A DNA stretch of 64,000 bases from Variovorax paradoxus (GCF_030811855.1 NZ_JAUSRN010000001.1:806001-870000), one strand, 5' to 3'; counted from the first letter of the stretch, positions 1-8,930 are shown. Notes: a model not told the origin generated them from the sequence alone. Program-made: numbers and translations.

Positions 1-189
1 GAACTGCTTGAGTTCCTTGCTGAACGATTGCCCCATTCGCATGCCTGCGCGTGCAAGCAGGTAGGGAATGGCACGCTCCAGATCGTGGTCTGGCAACTTG
101 TCTGCAATTGCATTCAATTTGGCGGGTGCATCGGCCCGGGTTCTGCGCATCTGCCGAGGTTCCGGCGCGGGGGATTTTCTTGTTGCCAT
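1..189 (-). CDS. MarR-type regulator, N-terminal part (cut by window edge)
   Basis: A reverse-strand frame opens with ATG at 187-189 and stays open for 63 codons to the window edge, so only the N-terminus is seen. A basic, Arg/Lys-rich tail is followed by a helix-like stretch containing LERAIPYLLARAGMRMGQSF, which resembles the first dimerisation helix of MarR-family winged-helix repressors. The gene is divergent from the flavin monooxygenase pair that begins at 324, the usual arrangement for a MarR repressor sensing the aromatic substrate of its neighbour. The DNA-binding part lies outside the window, so the family call is an inference from the N-terminus and the context. Confidence 0.55.
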   Translation of the reverse strand, partial: MATRKSPAPEPRQMRRTRADAPAKLNAIADKLPDHDLERAIPYLLARAGMRMGQSFSKELKQF

Positions 190-248
190 GCCGAATGCTA
201 CAGGCAGATTTAGCCGCGGATATAGCGTAAACCCCAAGCAGTTATTAG

Positions 249-260
249 TTGCGTTTGCAA
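249..260. promoter_or_regulatory. possible small operator between the MarR-type gene and the monooxygenase
   Basis: A short perfect inverted repeat, TTGC-4 bp-GCAA, sits in the divergent intergenic region and could be a MarR-type operator. The half-sites are only four bases, so chance occurrence is likely. Confidence 0.2.
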
Positions 261-323
261 GTTTTATGGACTTCAATCGAGGCCTTCGCTATCGCGTTCC
301 CCTTAAATTATCCGGAGACCACC

Positions 324-1589
324 ATGACTGAAGCCGCGAACCCGTTTGCTCAACTCAACCGCGTCGACTTTCCCGCACCGGGTCGGAAGTCTCCCGTGAA
401 AGACGTGCCTTCGATCGAAACAATAGCTGCATCTGCAAGCAATTTGGTGCCGATGCTGCGCGAGCGGGCACAACGCACCGAGCAGGACCGCCGCGTTTCC
501 GAGGCAACCACGCAGGCGTTCCACGACGCGGGCTTCTTCAGGCTGATGCAGCCCGCGCGCTACGGCGGCTACGAGTACGGGTTCACCGCATTCATCGACG
601 TGGTCAGCGAACTGGCACGCGGCTGCACGTCGTCCTCATGGGGCTGCTCGCTGGGCGCGATTCACCAATGGCTGGTCGCCATCTTTCCGGAAGAGGCGCA
701 AGACGACGTCTGGCGCAAGGACCCGAGCGCGATCGTCTGCGGCTCGTATGCGCCGGCGACCATGGCCGAGAAAGTCGATGGCGGCTATCTCGTGCAAGGC
801 AAGTGGCTCTTCGCGTCCAACGTGGACAACTCGCAGTGGGCACTGCTGGGCGTTCAGTTTCCGCCCGAAGAAAAAGGCGCCCCGCCGTCGGCCGGCTTTC
901 TGCTCGCGCCGCGGTCGGACTGGGCCATCGAGGACAACTGGCACGTGGCCGGCCAGGCGGGCACGGGTTCCAAGGCGATCGTCATCGACAAGCCGGTGTT
1001 CATTCCGGGGCACCGCAAGCTGACCTTCGCGGAAGCCTCGTCCAACAACCCGCCGGGCGCCAAGGTCAACGCGAATCCGATCTACCGCATCCCCTTTCTT
1101 TCGGCGGTGCCTGTCTGCCTCGTGTCGCCAATCATCGGCACCGCACAAGGCGCGGTCGACGAGCTGATCGAGCTGGCCGGCACGCGCGTCACGCGGGGGG
1201 CGGTGGCCGGAGGCGGCAGCAGGTTGAGTGAATTCTTTCCTGTGCAGTCGCGCCTGGCCGAAGCCTCCGCAAGCGTCGACGCGGCGCGGCTCCTGCTTTA
1301 TCGGGACACGGCACAGGTGGAGCAGATGGCGGTCGACGGGCATGTCATCAGCATCGAACAGCGCATCCGCAACCGCCGCGACCATGCCTTTGCCGCGCGC
1401 CTCTCGCGCGATGCGGTCGAGGCGGTGTTCGCCAGCGTGGGAGGCGCGGGCCTCTCGCTGAACCAGCCGATCCAGCGCATGTGGCGCGACACCAATGCGA
1501 TCTCGCGCCACATCAGCCTCAACTGGGACGCGGTATCTTCGATGGTCGGGCAATACCTGCTCGGCCTCGAGCCCAAGGGCCAGTACTGA
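324..1589 (+). CDS. acyl-CoA-dehydrogenase-fold flavin monooxygenase, oxygenase component
   Basis: This 421-residue protein has the acyl-CoA dehydrogenase fold of the group D flavin monooxygenases (HsaA / HpaB-C2 type). These enzymes use reduced flavin supplied by a partner and O2 to hydroxylate phenolic or similar substrates. The N-terminal helical domain carries the typical patch ending in FHDAGFFRLMQPARYGGYE; the middle beta-domain and the C-terminal helical bundle (around HAFAARLSRDAVEAVFASVG) complete the fold. The ATG at 324 follows a GGAGA ribosome site; the 25 extra codons upstream are not protein-like. The flavin reductase follows 14 bp downstream, so the two form a two-component system. 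The substrate cannot be read from the sequence. Alternatives in the same fold are a DszC-like sulfur oxygenase or a nitroalkane-oxidase-like enzyme. Confidence 0.85.
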   Translation: MTEAANPFAQLNRVDFPAPGRKSPVKDVPSIETIAASASNLVPMLRERAQRTEQDRRVSEATTQAFHDAGFFRLMQPARYGGYEYGFTAFIDVVSELARGCTSSSWGCSLGAIHQWLVAIFPEEAQDDVWRKDPSAIVCGSYAPATMAEKVDGGYLVQGKWLFASNVDNSQWALLGVQFPPEEKGAPPSAGFLLAPRSDWAIEDNWHVAGQAGTGSKAIVIDKPVFIPGHRKLTFAEASSNNPPGAKVNANPIYRIPFLSAVPVCLVSPIIGTAQGAVDELIELAGTRVTRGAVAGGGSRLSEFFPVQSRLAEASASVDAARLLLYRDTAQVEQMAVDGHVISIEQRIRNRRDHAFAARLSRDAVEAVFASVGGAGLSLNQPIQRMWRDTNAISRHISLNWDAVSSMVGQYLLGLEPKGQY

Positions 1590-1603
1590 TCGGGGCGCCG
1601 GCC

Positions 1604-2149
1604 ATGTACTCCTGGGCTCTCATTACGGGCGATGCGGCCGAAACGGTCGATGCCCGCCAGCTGCGTCAGGCGCTTGGCGCCTTTCCCACGGGCGTGTGCC
1701 TCGTGACCACCACCACGCCGGACGGCAAGCGTGAGGGCATGACGATCAACTCGTTCGCTTCGGTGTCGCTCGATCCGCCATTGCTTCTTTGGAGCATCCG
1801 CGACGACACGCGCAGCGCCGACGCGTTCCTTGCAACCCGGCCGTTCAACCTCAGCGTGCTGACCGCCGGGCAGCGCGACCTCGCCTGGCACTTCGCCAAG
1901 CCCGCGGCGGACAAGTTCGAGCGTTTTTCCGACGCCTTCGAAACCGCATCCAACGGATGCGCGCGGCTCATCGAGAGCGTGGCCACCTTCGAATGCACGA
2001 CCTACTCGCGCCATCACGAAGGCGACCACACCATCATCCTCGGGCGCGTGGACCGCTTCTCGCGCACGGACACGCCGCCCCTGCTCTTTCATTCAGGGCA
2101 GATGGGATCGCTGTGGGAGCTTGCCGAAACGCTGGCGCGGCCGCGCTGA
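1604..2149 (+). CDS. flavin reductase (reductase component of two-component monooxygenase)
   Basis: A 181-residue flavin-reductase-like domain protein (HpaC/HsaB type) with the family signature around residues 20-60: FPTGVCLVTT, then TINSFASVSLDPPLLLWSI. It should reduce free FMN or FAD with NAD(P)H and pass it to the upstream oxygenase. The ATG at 1604 lies 14 bp after the oxygenase stop, which indicates co-transcription; a longer in-frame opening from 1481 would overlap the oxygenase gene and has no homology. The gene ends close to the convergent LysR gene at 2163. Confidence 0.88.
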   Translation: MYSWALITGDAAETVDARQLRQALGAFPTGVCLVTTTTPDGKREGMTINSFASVSLDPPLLLWSIRDDTRSADAFLATRPFNLSVLTAGQRDLAWHFAKPAADKFERFSDAFETASNGCARLIESVATFECTTYSRHHEGDHTIILGRVDRFSRTDTPPLLFHSGQMGSLWELAETLARPR

Positions 2150-2162
2150 CGCCGCCCTTCGC

Positions 2163-3059
2163 TCAATGCCGGTGCCGGCCGACGTACTCGATCAGCGCCT
2201 TCAACTTCGAGGGCTGGTCGTGCCGGCTCGGGTAGTAGAGATGGAAGCCCGGGAAGGTCGGCGAGAAAGACGTCAGCACGCGCTTCAACCGCTTGGCCCG
2301 GATGTGGGGACGGGCCAGCTGCTCGAAGGTGTAGGCCAGCCCGACACCGTCGAGCGCGGCGTCCAGGCCGAACATCGTGTCGCTGAGGGTGAGGTTGCCC
2401 GCGATGTCGTAGTCCACCAGCTGGCCGTCCACCTCGAACTCCCACTTGTAGATGGCGCCCGTGGCGGCAAAGCGAAAGCGGATGCAGTTGTGGCGCACGA
2501 GATCATCCGGATGCCGAGGCGCCGGCACGCGCTGCAGGTACTCGGGCGAAGCCACCACCGCAACGGCGACCGGCCCGCCGATGGGCACGGCCACCATGTC
2601 GCGGTGAATGCTCTCGCCAAAGCGGATGCCGGCATCGAATCCTTTCTCGACGATATCGACGAAACCTTCGTCATTGGTCAGCTCGAGGTGGACATGCGGG
2701 TTGGCACGCAAAAATCCATCCAACAGGGGCCGCAGCACCAGCGCGGTTGAAACCCGCGCGGCGTTCAGGCGCAAGGTGCCGGAAGGCCGGCCCTGGAGAG
2801 CGTTGAGCTCGTCGCCCGCATCGATGACCTGCCCAAGGGCCGGACCGACGCGCGCCAGGTAGGCCTCGCCGGCTTCCGTGAGGCTCACGCTTCGCGTGGT
2901 CCGGTTCAACAGGCGCACGCCCAGTCGCGCCTCGAGTTGCCGGATGGCCTGGCTCAATGCGGAGGGCGACACCGCCAGGTCCGCGGCGGCCGCGGTGAAC
3001 CCACGGTGTTCCGCAACCTTCCAGAATGCCATCAATCCGTCGAGTTGGTTCAGCTTCAT
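2163..3059 (-). CDS. LysR-family transcriptional regulator
   Basis: A 298-residue LysR protein. The N-terminal winged helix (residues 1-60) includes the usual helix around FTAAAADLAVSPSALSQAIR, followed by LEARLGVRLLNRTTRSV; the remainder is the two-lobed effector-binding domain of the CrgA-like subgroup. The ATG at 3059 matches the family's usual start; the longer open frame upstream would include unrelated sequence. It is divergent from the cytochrome c and molybdenum-hydroxylase genes beginning at 3163 and is their likely activator. A TGAAG-N5-CTTCA palindrome lies 5 bp upstream of its start, which suggests autoregulation. Confidence 0.9.
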   Translation of the reverse strand: MKLNQLDGLMAFWKVAEHRGFTAAAADLAVSPSALSQAIRQLEARLGVRLLNRTTRSVSLTEAGEAYLARVGPALGQVIDAGDELNALQGRPSGTLRLNAARVSTALVLRPLLDGFLRANPHVHLELTNDEGFVDIVEKGFDAGIRFGESIHRDMVAVPIGGPVAVAVVASPEYLQRVPAPRHPDDLVRHNCIRFRFAATGAIYKWEFEVDGQLVDYDIAGNLTLSDTMFGLDAALDGVGLAYTFEQLARPHIRAKRLKRVLTSFSPTFPGFHLYYPSRHDQPSKLKALIEYVGRHRH

Positions 3060-3063
3060 ACCT

Positions 3064-3078
3064 TGAAGCTTAACTTCA
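3064..3078. promoter_or_regulatory. probable LysR operator
   Basis: A perfect inverted repeat, TGAAG-5 bp-CTTCA, in the 103-bp gap between the divergent LysR and cytochrome c genes, adjacent to the LysR start codon. Size and position suit a LysR-type repression binding site. Binding is inferred. Confidence 0.45.
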
Positions 3079-3162
3079 CACGGTATGCAGCATTGCCCCA
3101 TTTTTCTTTCAGATCCATGTTCGTACAGTCTGCGCACCCACAGCCTACGAAACACCAAAGAC

Positions 3163-3540
3163 ATGGCAAGAGCATGCACAACGCGAGCCGCAGTCGAGCG
3201 CACCACAGCCGTTCGGCATTCCCTTGCGGCGACTCTCGCCGCGGTGGTTGCGACCTGCGCGGGCATCGCATCGCCGACCGACGCCGCGGCCAGCCAGGCG
3301 CTAGCGCAAAAGTACACATGCGTCGCTTGCCATCAACCCGCGACCAAGGGTGTCGGTCCCTCATGGCAGGACATCGGCGCGCGGTACGGCGACGGCAAAG
3401 GCACGGCCGCGCAACTCGCGGCCAGCATCAAGGCCGGCAGCTCAGGCAAGTGGGGTTCCATGCCGATGCCGCCGCAAGCGCAAGTTCCCGATGCGGATCT
3501 GCAGTCGCTCGCGCAGTGGCTGGCCGATGGCGCCAAGTAG
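3163..3540 (+). CDS. class I cytochrome c, periplasmic
   Basis: A 125-residue exported monohaem cytochrome c. A basic N-terminus and hydrophobic stretch (about residues 20-35) form a signal peptide. The haem-binding CVACH motif is at residues 53-57 and a Met-Pro-rich distal ligand region (SMPMPP) lies near residue 105. Its size fits the c551/c552 class. It stands directly ahead of the molybdenum hydroxylase subunits and probably accepts their electrons in the periplasm, as seen in other IorAB-type loci. The ATG at 3163 was chosen because it starts the signal peptide; the in-frame ATG at 3085 would add an unlikely leader and leave only 25 bp to the LysR start. Confidence 0.87.
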   Translation: MARACTTRAAVERTTAVRHSLAATLAAVVATCAGIASPTDAAASQALAQKYTCVACHQPATKGVGPSWQDIGARYGDGKGTAAQLAASIKAGSSGKWGSMPMPPQAQVPDADLQSLAQWLADGAK

Positions 3541-3604
3541 CCGCCGCATCGCTTCTGACTTTTTCTCTAATTCTTTCATTCCTCCCACCTTCGGAGATCC
3601 GCAC

Positions 3605-4078
3605 ATGAGCGCGCTCAACGTCAACGGCCGAAACCACACGGTCGACGCCGACCCCGGCACCCCCATCCTCTGGGCCCTGCGCGACACGCTGGGCATGACC
3701 GGCACCAAGTTCGGCTGCGGCGCCGCGCTGTGCGGCGCCTGCACCGTGCACCTGGACGGCCAGGCCATCCGCTCGTGCATCACGCCCATCTCCGCGGCCG
3801 AAGGCAAGAAGATCGTCACCATCGAGGCCGCGACGGATGGCAGCGACCCGGTCGGTGCCGCAGTGCACGCCGCATGGGTCAAGCATGACGTGGCCCAGTG
3901 CGGCTACTGCCAGAGCGGCCAGATCATGAGCGCCACGGCATTTCTCAAGTCGCAGCCCAAGGGCAAGCAACCCACCGCCGCCGAGATCGATGGCGCCATG
4001 GCCGGCAACATCTGCCGCTGCGGTACCTACGCACGCATTCGCGCCGCGGTGGCCGATGCCGCCCGAGCCCTCGCCTGA
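3605..4078 (+). CDS. [2Fe-2S] subunit of molybdenum hydroxylase (IorA-like)
   Basis: A 157-residue small subunit of the xanthine dehydrogenase / isoquinoline 1-oxidoreductase family. It carries both iron-sulfur clusters: the plant-ferredoxin-type cluster is ligated by C38, C43, C46 and C58, and the C-terminal helical cluster by C99, C102, C137 and C139 (CGYC and CRC motifs). It passes electrons from the molybdenum site of the next gene's product to an acceptor, probably the cytochrome c encoded upstream. The ATG at 3605 has GGAGA 7 bp ahead. The Tat-targeted large subunit follows after 13 bp. Confidence 0.92.
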   Translation: MSALNVNGRNHTVDADPGTPILWALRDTLGMTGTKFGCGAALCGACTVHLDGQAIRSCITPISAAEGKKIVTIEAATDGSDPVGAAVHAAWVKHDVAQCGYCQSGQIMSATAFLKSQPKGKQPTAAEIDGAMAGNICRCGTYARIRAAVADAARALA

Positions 4079-4091
4079 AAGAGCACCCACC

Positions 4092-6350
4092 ATGTTGCCC
4101 ACCCACATCGACCCCAGCGAACTGCCGCGCGCGCTGCAGCGCCTTTTGGCCGCAGGCCAACCCGACGAAGCCGCAGCCGCCGCGCTGCCGCGCCGCAGCT
4201 TCCTGAAGCTGGCCGGCGTCGGCGGCCTCGCAATCGGCGCGTTTCCGCACCTGGCCATGGCACAGGCTGATGGCGCGGCAAAGCCGGCCGGCGCGCTCAA
4301 GCCCACGCAGCAGCCGCTGGCCTTCGTACAGATCGCTGCCAACGGCGAAGTCACCGTGACGCACAACCGGCTTGAATTCGGCCAAGGAGTGCAGACGGGC
4401 CTGCCGATGATCCTGGCCGAAGAGCTCGATGCCGACTGGAGCCTGGTGCGCAGCAAGAGCGGCACCAACGACGCGGCCTACCACGACCCGGTCTTCGGCA
4501 TGCACCTTACGGGCGGCTCCAACTCGATCAAGAACAGCTTCACGCAATATCGCGAACTCGGCGCGCGCGCGCGGGCCATGCTGCTGTCTGCCGCGGCCGC
4601 CAAATGGAAGGTCGACGTGGCCACGCTGCGCACGCAGGCCGGCACGGTGCTGGGCCCGGGTGGACGCAAGCTGGGCTATGGCGAACTGGCCGAAGCGGCA
4701 ATGGCACTGCCCGTGCCCGAGAAGGTCGTGCTGAAAGACCCGAAGGATTTCAAGATCATCGGCCGCCCGACCACGCGGCTCGATGCGCGCGCCAAGAGCA
4801 GCGGGCGCCAGGACTTCGGCATCGACGTCAAGCATCCGGGCCAGCTCACGGCCGTGGTCGCGCACCCACCGGTGTTTGGCGCGCGCCTGAAGTCCGTCGA
4901 CGACGCCGCCGCGCGTGCCGTGAAGGGCGTGAAGGCCGTGCTGCGCGTGCCGCTGGATCGCGGCGCAGAAGGCGTGGCCGTGGTGGCCGACGGCTACTGG
5001 CCCGCAAAGCTCGGGCGCGATGCGCTGAAGCTGCAATGGGACACGGCCGCCGTCGAGAAGGTCGACAGCGACAAGCAGCTGGCGCAATACCGCGAACTGG
5101 CCTCGAAGCCGGGTCCGCGCAAGTTCGACGCCGACATGGCGCCGCTGGCCAAGGCACCTCATCAGCTCGAAGCCGAGTTCGTGTTCCCGTACCTCGCCCA
5201 TGCGCCAATGGAGCCGCTCAACTGCACGGTCAAGCTTTCGGGCGACCGCGCCGAACTTTGGGTCGGCACCCAAAGCGCCGGGCTGGACGCGGCCGCGGCC
5301 GCGCGTGTGCTGGGGCTCAAGCCCGAGCAGGTGAGCGTGCATGTGCAAATGGCGGGCGGCGGCTTCGGCCGGCGCTTCGTGGGCTCGAGCGACTACGTGG
5401 TCGAGGCCTGCGAAATCGCCAAGGCCGCGCGCACCGCGGGCCTGAGCGCTCCGGTGCGCCTGCTGTACAGCCGCGAGGACGACATCAAGGGCGGCTATTA
5501 CCGCCCCATGCACCTGCACCGCGCGCGCATCGGCTTCGACGAGCGCGGCAAGGTGCTGGCCTGGGACCACGTCATCGTGGGCCAGTCCATCCTCACGGGC
5601 ACGGTGTTCGAGTCGTTCCAGGTCAAGGATGGCATCGACGCGACGGCCGCCGAAGGCATGCGCGAGCCGTACCCGATTCCGATGCGCCTGACGGTGCACC
5701 ATCCGAAGGTCAATGTGCCGGTGCTGTGGTGGCGCAGCGTGGGTTCCACGCACACCGCTTTCGTGATGGAGACCTTGCTCGACGAGATCGCGCGCAGCAC
5801 CAAACAGGACCCGGTGGCCTACCGCATGCAGCTCTTCGGCGACAAGCATCCGCGCCACCGCGCCGCACTGCAACTGGCGGTCGACAAGAGCGGCTACGGC
5901 AAGACGCAGCTGCCCGCCGGCCGTGCCTGGGGCGTGGCCGTGCACGAGTCGTTCGAATCGGTGGTGGCCTACGTGGTCGAAGCCTCGGTCAAGGACGGCC
6001 AGCCTGTGCTGCACCGCGCGACCGCCGGCGTGCACTGCAACCTGGCGGTCAACCCGCGCAGCGTGGAAGCCCAGGTACAGGGCGCCGCTGTCATGGGGCT
6101 GTCGATGTGCCTTCCGGGCGGCGCGATCACGCTGAAGGACGGCGTCGTCCAGCAGAGCAACTTCGGCGACTTCAGCGTGGCGCGCATTACCGACATGCCC
6201 GAGTTCGCCGTGCACGTCGTGCCCAGCGCGGACCCGCCGAAGGGCATCGGCGAGCCGGGCCTGCCGCCGCTGGCGCCGGCCTTCGCGAACGCCGTTGCGC
6301 AGCTCACCGGCAAGCCGTTGCGCCAGCTGCCTTTCAATTTGCAAGCCTGA
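4092..6350 (+). CDS. molybdopterin-binding large subunit, IorB-like, Tat-exported
   Basis: A 752-residue large subunit of the xanthine dehydrogenase family, most like the beta subunit of isoquinoline 1-oxidoreductase or the membrane-side aldehyde dehydrogenases of acetic and betaproteobacteria. A twin-arginine motif, RRSFLK, at residues 34-39 is followed by a hydrophobic stretch ending near AMAQ, so the folded cofactor-loaded complex is probably exported. The cofactor-binding Gly-rich stretch [11 protein letters not shown] is near residue 420, and GIGEPGLPP near the C-terminus carries the expected active-site Glu. No FAD subunit is encoded nearby, consistent with cytochrome c as acceptor. The substrate (N-heterocycle or aldehyde) is not evident. 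Confidence 0.9.
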   Translation: MLPTHIDPSELPRALQRLLAAGQPDEAAAAALPRRSFLKLAGVGGLAIGAFPHLAMAQADGAAKPAGALKPTQQPLAFVQIAANGEVTVTHNRLEFGQGVQTGLPMILAEELDADWSLVRSKSGTNDAAYHDPVFGMHLTGGSNSIKNSFTQYRELGARARAMLLSAAAAKWKVDVATLRTQAGTVLGPGGRKLGYGELAEAAMALPVPEKVVLKDPKDFKIIGRPTTRLDARAKSSGRQDFGIDVKHPGQLTAVVAHPPVFGARLKSVDDAAARAVKGVKAVLRVPLDRGAEGVAVVADGYWPAKLGRDALKLQWDTAAVEKVDSDKQLAQYRELASKPGPRKFDADMAPLAKAPHQLEAEFVFPYLAHAPMEPLNCTVKLSGDRAELWVGTQSAGLDAAAAARVLGLKPEQVSVHVQMAGGGFGRRFVGSSDYVVEACEIAKAARTAGLSAPVRLLYSREDDIKGGYYRPMHLHRARIGFDERGKVLAWDHVIVGQSILTGTVFESFQVKDGIDATAAEGMREPYPIPMRLTVHHPKVNVPVLWWRSVGSTHTAFVMETLLDEIARSTKQDPVAYRMQLFGDKHPRHRAALQLAVDKSGYGKTQLPAGRAWGVAVHESFESVVAYVVEASVKDGQPVLHRATAGVHCNLAVNPRSVEAQVQGAAVMGLSMCLPGGAITLKDGVVQQSNFGDFSVARITDMPEFAVHVVPSADPPKGIGEPGLPPLAPAFANAVAQLTGKPLRQLPFNLQA

Positions 6351-6512
6351 TGTCGCATTTCATTGGGAATGGAATTTTCTCATTGAGCTTGGGACTGGCT
6401 GCTGCCGACGCCGACCACCAGGCCGTCGTCGACGGGTAACTCTGCGGTTGTGGAGAGGGTGCCGACAAGACCATGAGCGGCGCTTGAGATTTCCTGTTGC
6501 TAGGATGCCGCC

Positions 6513-7004
6513 ATGTCCACGCCCCCCGCCAGCTACACGGTTCAGCAGCTCTCGGCTGACGACGGGCAGCTCATGACTGCGCTTCTCGGTGTCTTCGGCG
6601 AAGCCTTCGATAACCCGGTCGCCTACGGCGCCAGCCGCCCTCGGCCCACCTACTTCCGGCAGCTGCTGGGCAGCGACTATTTCATTGCACTCGCCGCGCG
6701 CGAGGGGTCGCAAGTCATCGGTGGCCTCGCGGCCTACGAATTGAAAAAGTTCGAGCAGGAGCGCAGCGAGATCTACATCTACGACCTGGCCGTTGCCGCC
6801 GAGCATCGGCGCAGGGGCGCGGCGACTGCGTTGATCCGCGAGCTCCAGCGCATCGGCGCCGAACGCGGGGCCTACGTGATCTTCGTCCAGGCCGATCCGC
6901 CCGATGCGCCGGCCGTCGCCCTGTACTCGAAGCTGGGCGTGCGCGAAGACGTGCTGCATTTCGACATTCCGGTGCCGCCGGTGCCACCGCCGCAGACGTC
7001 CTGA
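6513..7004 (+). CDS. GNAT acetyltransferase closely resembling AAC(3)-I aminoglycoside 3-N-acetyltransferase
   Basis: A 163-residue GNAT protein. Residues about 72-152 follow the AAC(3)-I family closely: LAAYELKKFEQ, RSEIYIYDLAV, the acetyl-CoA loop RRRGAA at 99-104, then GAYVIFVQAD and DDPAVALY-like/LGVRE segments with HFDI near the end. AAC(3)-I enzymes acetylate the 3-amino group of gentamicin, sisomicin and fortimicin with acetyl-CoA in the cytoplasm. There is no integron, transposon or attC-like context, so this looks like a resident chromosomal homologue. The N-terminal 45 residues differ more, and the true substrate could be something else. The next gene starts 6 bp later. Confidence 0.82.
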   Translation: MSTPPASYTVQQLSADDGQLMTALLGVFGEAFDNPVAYGASRPRPTYFRQLLGSDYFIALAAREGSQVIGGLAAYELKKFEQERSEIYIYDLAVAAEHRRRGAATALIRELQRIGAERGAYVIFVQADPPDAPAVALYSKLGVREDVLHFDIPVPPVPPPQTS

Positions 7005-7010
7005 AACTCA

Positions 7011-7778
7011 ATGGCCCTCACACGCGACAACTGGCCCAGCCGAGCCGCCTTGCAGGCTTCGCTAGCATCTCGGTTCGCCCTGCCGCCCCTGCCCCCGCCG
7101 ATCCAGGACTGGTTCGCGTGGTGCCGCCGCATGGGGACCCAGTCTCTTGTGCTGGAGGAGCCGAACTGGCGCGAACACTGGGGTGGCGTGCTCACGGGCT
7201 CGGGCGCTGTCGACGCGCCTGGCTTGCTGGCCGAAATGGAAGGCTACCGCTTCATCCTGGACCAGAAGGCGAGTACGCCCGAGCATCTGGTGTGGAGCGA
7301 CGCCGTGGATGCGGGCCTGTGGCAGCCGCACTGGGTGGTCTTACAGAACGCAGATGGCGACCCCTTGATCGGCGATATCAGCCAGCCCGAGGTGCCGGTG
7401 CTGTGGGACTGGCACGGGAGCGGACGCTGGTCGCCGCAGCCGCTTTTCCCGAATCTCCAGGTGCTGATGGAGCGCATCCGGGTGCATGTGCCGCCTTTGG
7501 TGCCGAGGGGCGGTGTGCCCACGGTCTTCCATACGGTGCACCTGACGGACCTGGGCGACGAACCCCTGCGGGTCCTGACAGCGCTCAAGGCACATCCGGA
7601 CTACAGGCACCTCGCAGGCGCAAGCCTGCTGAAGCTCAAGCATCAGCTGCCACTGCAGCTGCTGGACGACAGCGTCAGCGTTGCCCTGAAGGACGACCTT
7701 GTCCACCGCTTCGAGGCGCTGGGCGCTCGAGTGAAAGTGATCGAAAGGGTCTACCAGCACCCCGATGGAACTACATAG
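7011..7778 (+). CDS. hypothetical protein, SMI1/KNR4-like front with an L7/L12-like tail
   Basis: A 255-residue soluble protein with no signal peptide or membrane segment. The middle (about residues 75-150, with GYRFILDQ and PVLWDWHGSGRW) has the feel of SMI1/KNR4 suppressor-like proteins. The last 50 residues (LLKLKHQLPLQLLDD, then ALGARVKVI) resemble the C-terminal domain of ribosomal protein L7/L12, a module found in several uncharacterised bacterial proteins. It follows the acetyltransferase after 6 bp and is probably co-transcribed with it. Function unknown; the domain comparisons are by eye. Confidence 0.6.
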   Translation: MALTRDNWPSRAALQASLASRFALPPLPPPIQDWFAWCRRMGTQSLVLEEPNWREHWGGVLTGSGAVDAPGLLAEMEGYRFILDQKASTPEHLVWSDAVDAGLWQPHWVVLQNADGDPLIGDISQPEVPVLWDWHGSGRWSPQPLFPNLQVLMERIRVHVPPLVPRGGVPTVFHTVHLTDLGDEPLRVLTALKAHPDYRHLAGASLLKLKHQLPLQLLDDSVSVALKDDLVHRFEALGARVKVIERVYQHPDGTT

Positions 7779-7814
7779 CGGCTGAGGGAAAAGACCGCGG
7801 GCCACGAAAAGTGC

Positions 7815-7845
7815 TTGACCCTCTCGTAACGGCACGGTCTAGGAT
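7815..7845 (+). promoter_or_regulatory. MerR-type promoter with 19-bp spacer
   Basis: A -35 element TTGACC (7815-7820) and a -10 element TAGGAT (7840-7845) are separated by 19 bp, the overlong spacing that MerR-family activators correct by twisting the DNA. An imperfect dyad (GACC on the left, GGTC on the right) lies within the spacer. It stands 25 bp ahead of the MerR-family gene, so autoregulation is likely; the carotenoid oxygenase downstream may be in the same transcript. Confidence 0.65.
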
Positions 7846-7869
7846 GCCTTTCGATTTGAGAGGGAAGGC

Positions 7870-8910
7870 ATGTTTCTGAAGATTGGTGAACTGGCCCGGC
7901 GCACCGGGCTGACAGTGCGCGCGTTGCGGCACTATGACGATATCGCCCTGCTGGTGCCGTCTGAAAGGTCCAGTGGCGGCTACCGCCTATATGGGCGGAA
8001 AGACGTGGCGCGGCTCTACCGCATTCAGGCGTTGCGGCGACTCGACCTGTCGCTTTCCGACATACAAGGCCTGCTCGACAACGCAGCCGGCGGCATCTCG
8101 GAAGTCGTGGCGCAGCAGGTGGCGCAGCTCGACCGCGAAATCCTGCAGGCGTCGGCGCTGCGCACCCATCTGCTCGCGGTGCAGGGCCAGCTGCAAGCCA
8201 GCGAAGAACCCGGCATGGACGACTGGCTGCTGGCGCTCGAAAGCATGGTCGCAGGCTCGAAGTACTTCAGCGACGACGAGCAGCGCACGCTCAAGACGCA
8301 GCGCGACGGTTTCACTGATGCAGTGGCGCCCGAGCGTGCCGAGTTGTCGGCGTGGCTGCACCGCCTGGTCGCCGCCGGCGTATCGCCCGAGAGCCCGCAA
8401 GCGCAGACCCTGGCGCAACGTTGGATTGAACTGTTGCTCGAAGAAGCCGGCGGCGACGAAGGTCTGCTGATGAAGCTCTACACCATGCACTGGAACGAGC
8501 CGTCGCTCCACGCGCTGACCGGTGTGGACCGCGCGGGCATCCGGTACATCTCTCACGCGATGGCCTTCGCGCGCCTGCAGCTCTATGCGCTTTACTGCAG
8601 CGCCAGCGACATGGCCACGTTGCGCCAGCATTACGTTGCCCAGACCGATGCATGGCCGCCGCTCATTGCCGACGTTCGGCAACAGATGTTGGCGGGCGCT
8701 CCCACCGATGGCGCAGCCATGCGTGCTCTGGCGCGGCGCTGGCAGGAGCTCTCGCTCGCCAAGGCCGGCGGCGACGCCGCGTTGGACGCGAAGCTGCAAC
8801 GCGCGTTCCACCACGACGCGGCTCTGCGGGTCGGCTCGGGCATCGACGAGACATTGACCGCCTACGTTGGGCAAGCCATCGCGCATCTGAACGGCACGTC
8901 GACCTCCTGA
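7870..8910 (+). CDS. MerR-family regulator with TipAS-like effector domain
   Basis: A 346-residue regulator. The N-terminal MerR winged helix (residues 1-70) has the usual pattern GELARRTGLTVRALRHYDDI, GGYRLY and a dimerisation coiled coil up to about residue 115. The rest contains two TipAS-like helical segments (one around residue 190, another around 300 with LARRWQELSLAKAGGD), the antibiotic-binding fold of TipA. Members sense thiopeptides or other amphipathic drugs. A GGGAAGG ribosome site precedes the ATG. The gene lies behind its own 19-bp-spacer promoter and 20 bp ahead of the carotenoid oxygenase. Confidence 0.88.
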   Translation: MFLKIGELARRTGLTVRALRHYDDIALLVPSERSSGGYRLYGRKDVARLYRIQALRRLDLSLSDIQGLLDNAAGGISEVVAQQVAQLDREILQASALRTHLLAVQGQLQASEEPGMDDWLLALESMVAGSKYFSDDEQRTLKTQRDGFTDAVAPERAELSAWLHRLVAAGVSPESPQAQTLAQRWIELLLEEAGGDEGLLMKLYTMHWNEPSLHALTGVDRAGIRYISHAMAFARLQLYALYCSASDMATLRQHYVAQTDAWPPLIADVRQQMLAGAPTDGAAMRALARRWQELSLAKAGGDAALDAKLQRAFHHDAALRVGSGIDETLTAYVGQAIAHLNGTSTS

Positions 8911-8930
8911 TTGAATTCCAAAGGCTCCAC

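Noticed and set aside
3945..6344. A 799-codon open frame on the reverse strand across the molybdenum hydroxylase genes
   Set aside because: Antisense shadow of a GC-rich gene; Arg/His-rich without domain, while the forward frames have clear Fe-S and molybdopterin motifs.
6360..6959. A 199-codon reverse frame opposite the acetyltransferase
   Set aside because: Forward frame has unmistakable AAC(3)-I/GNAT motifs; the reverse frame is a shadow.
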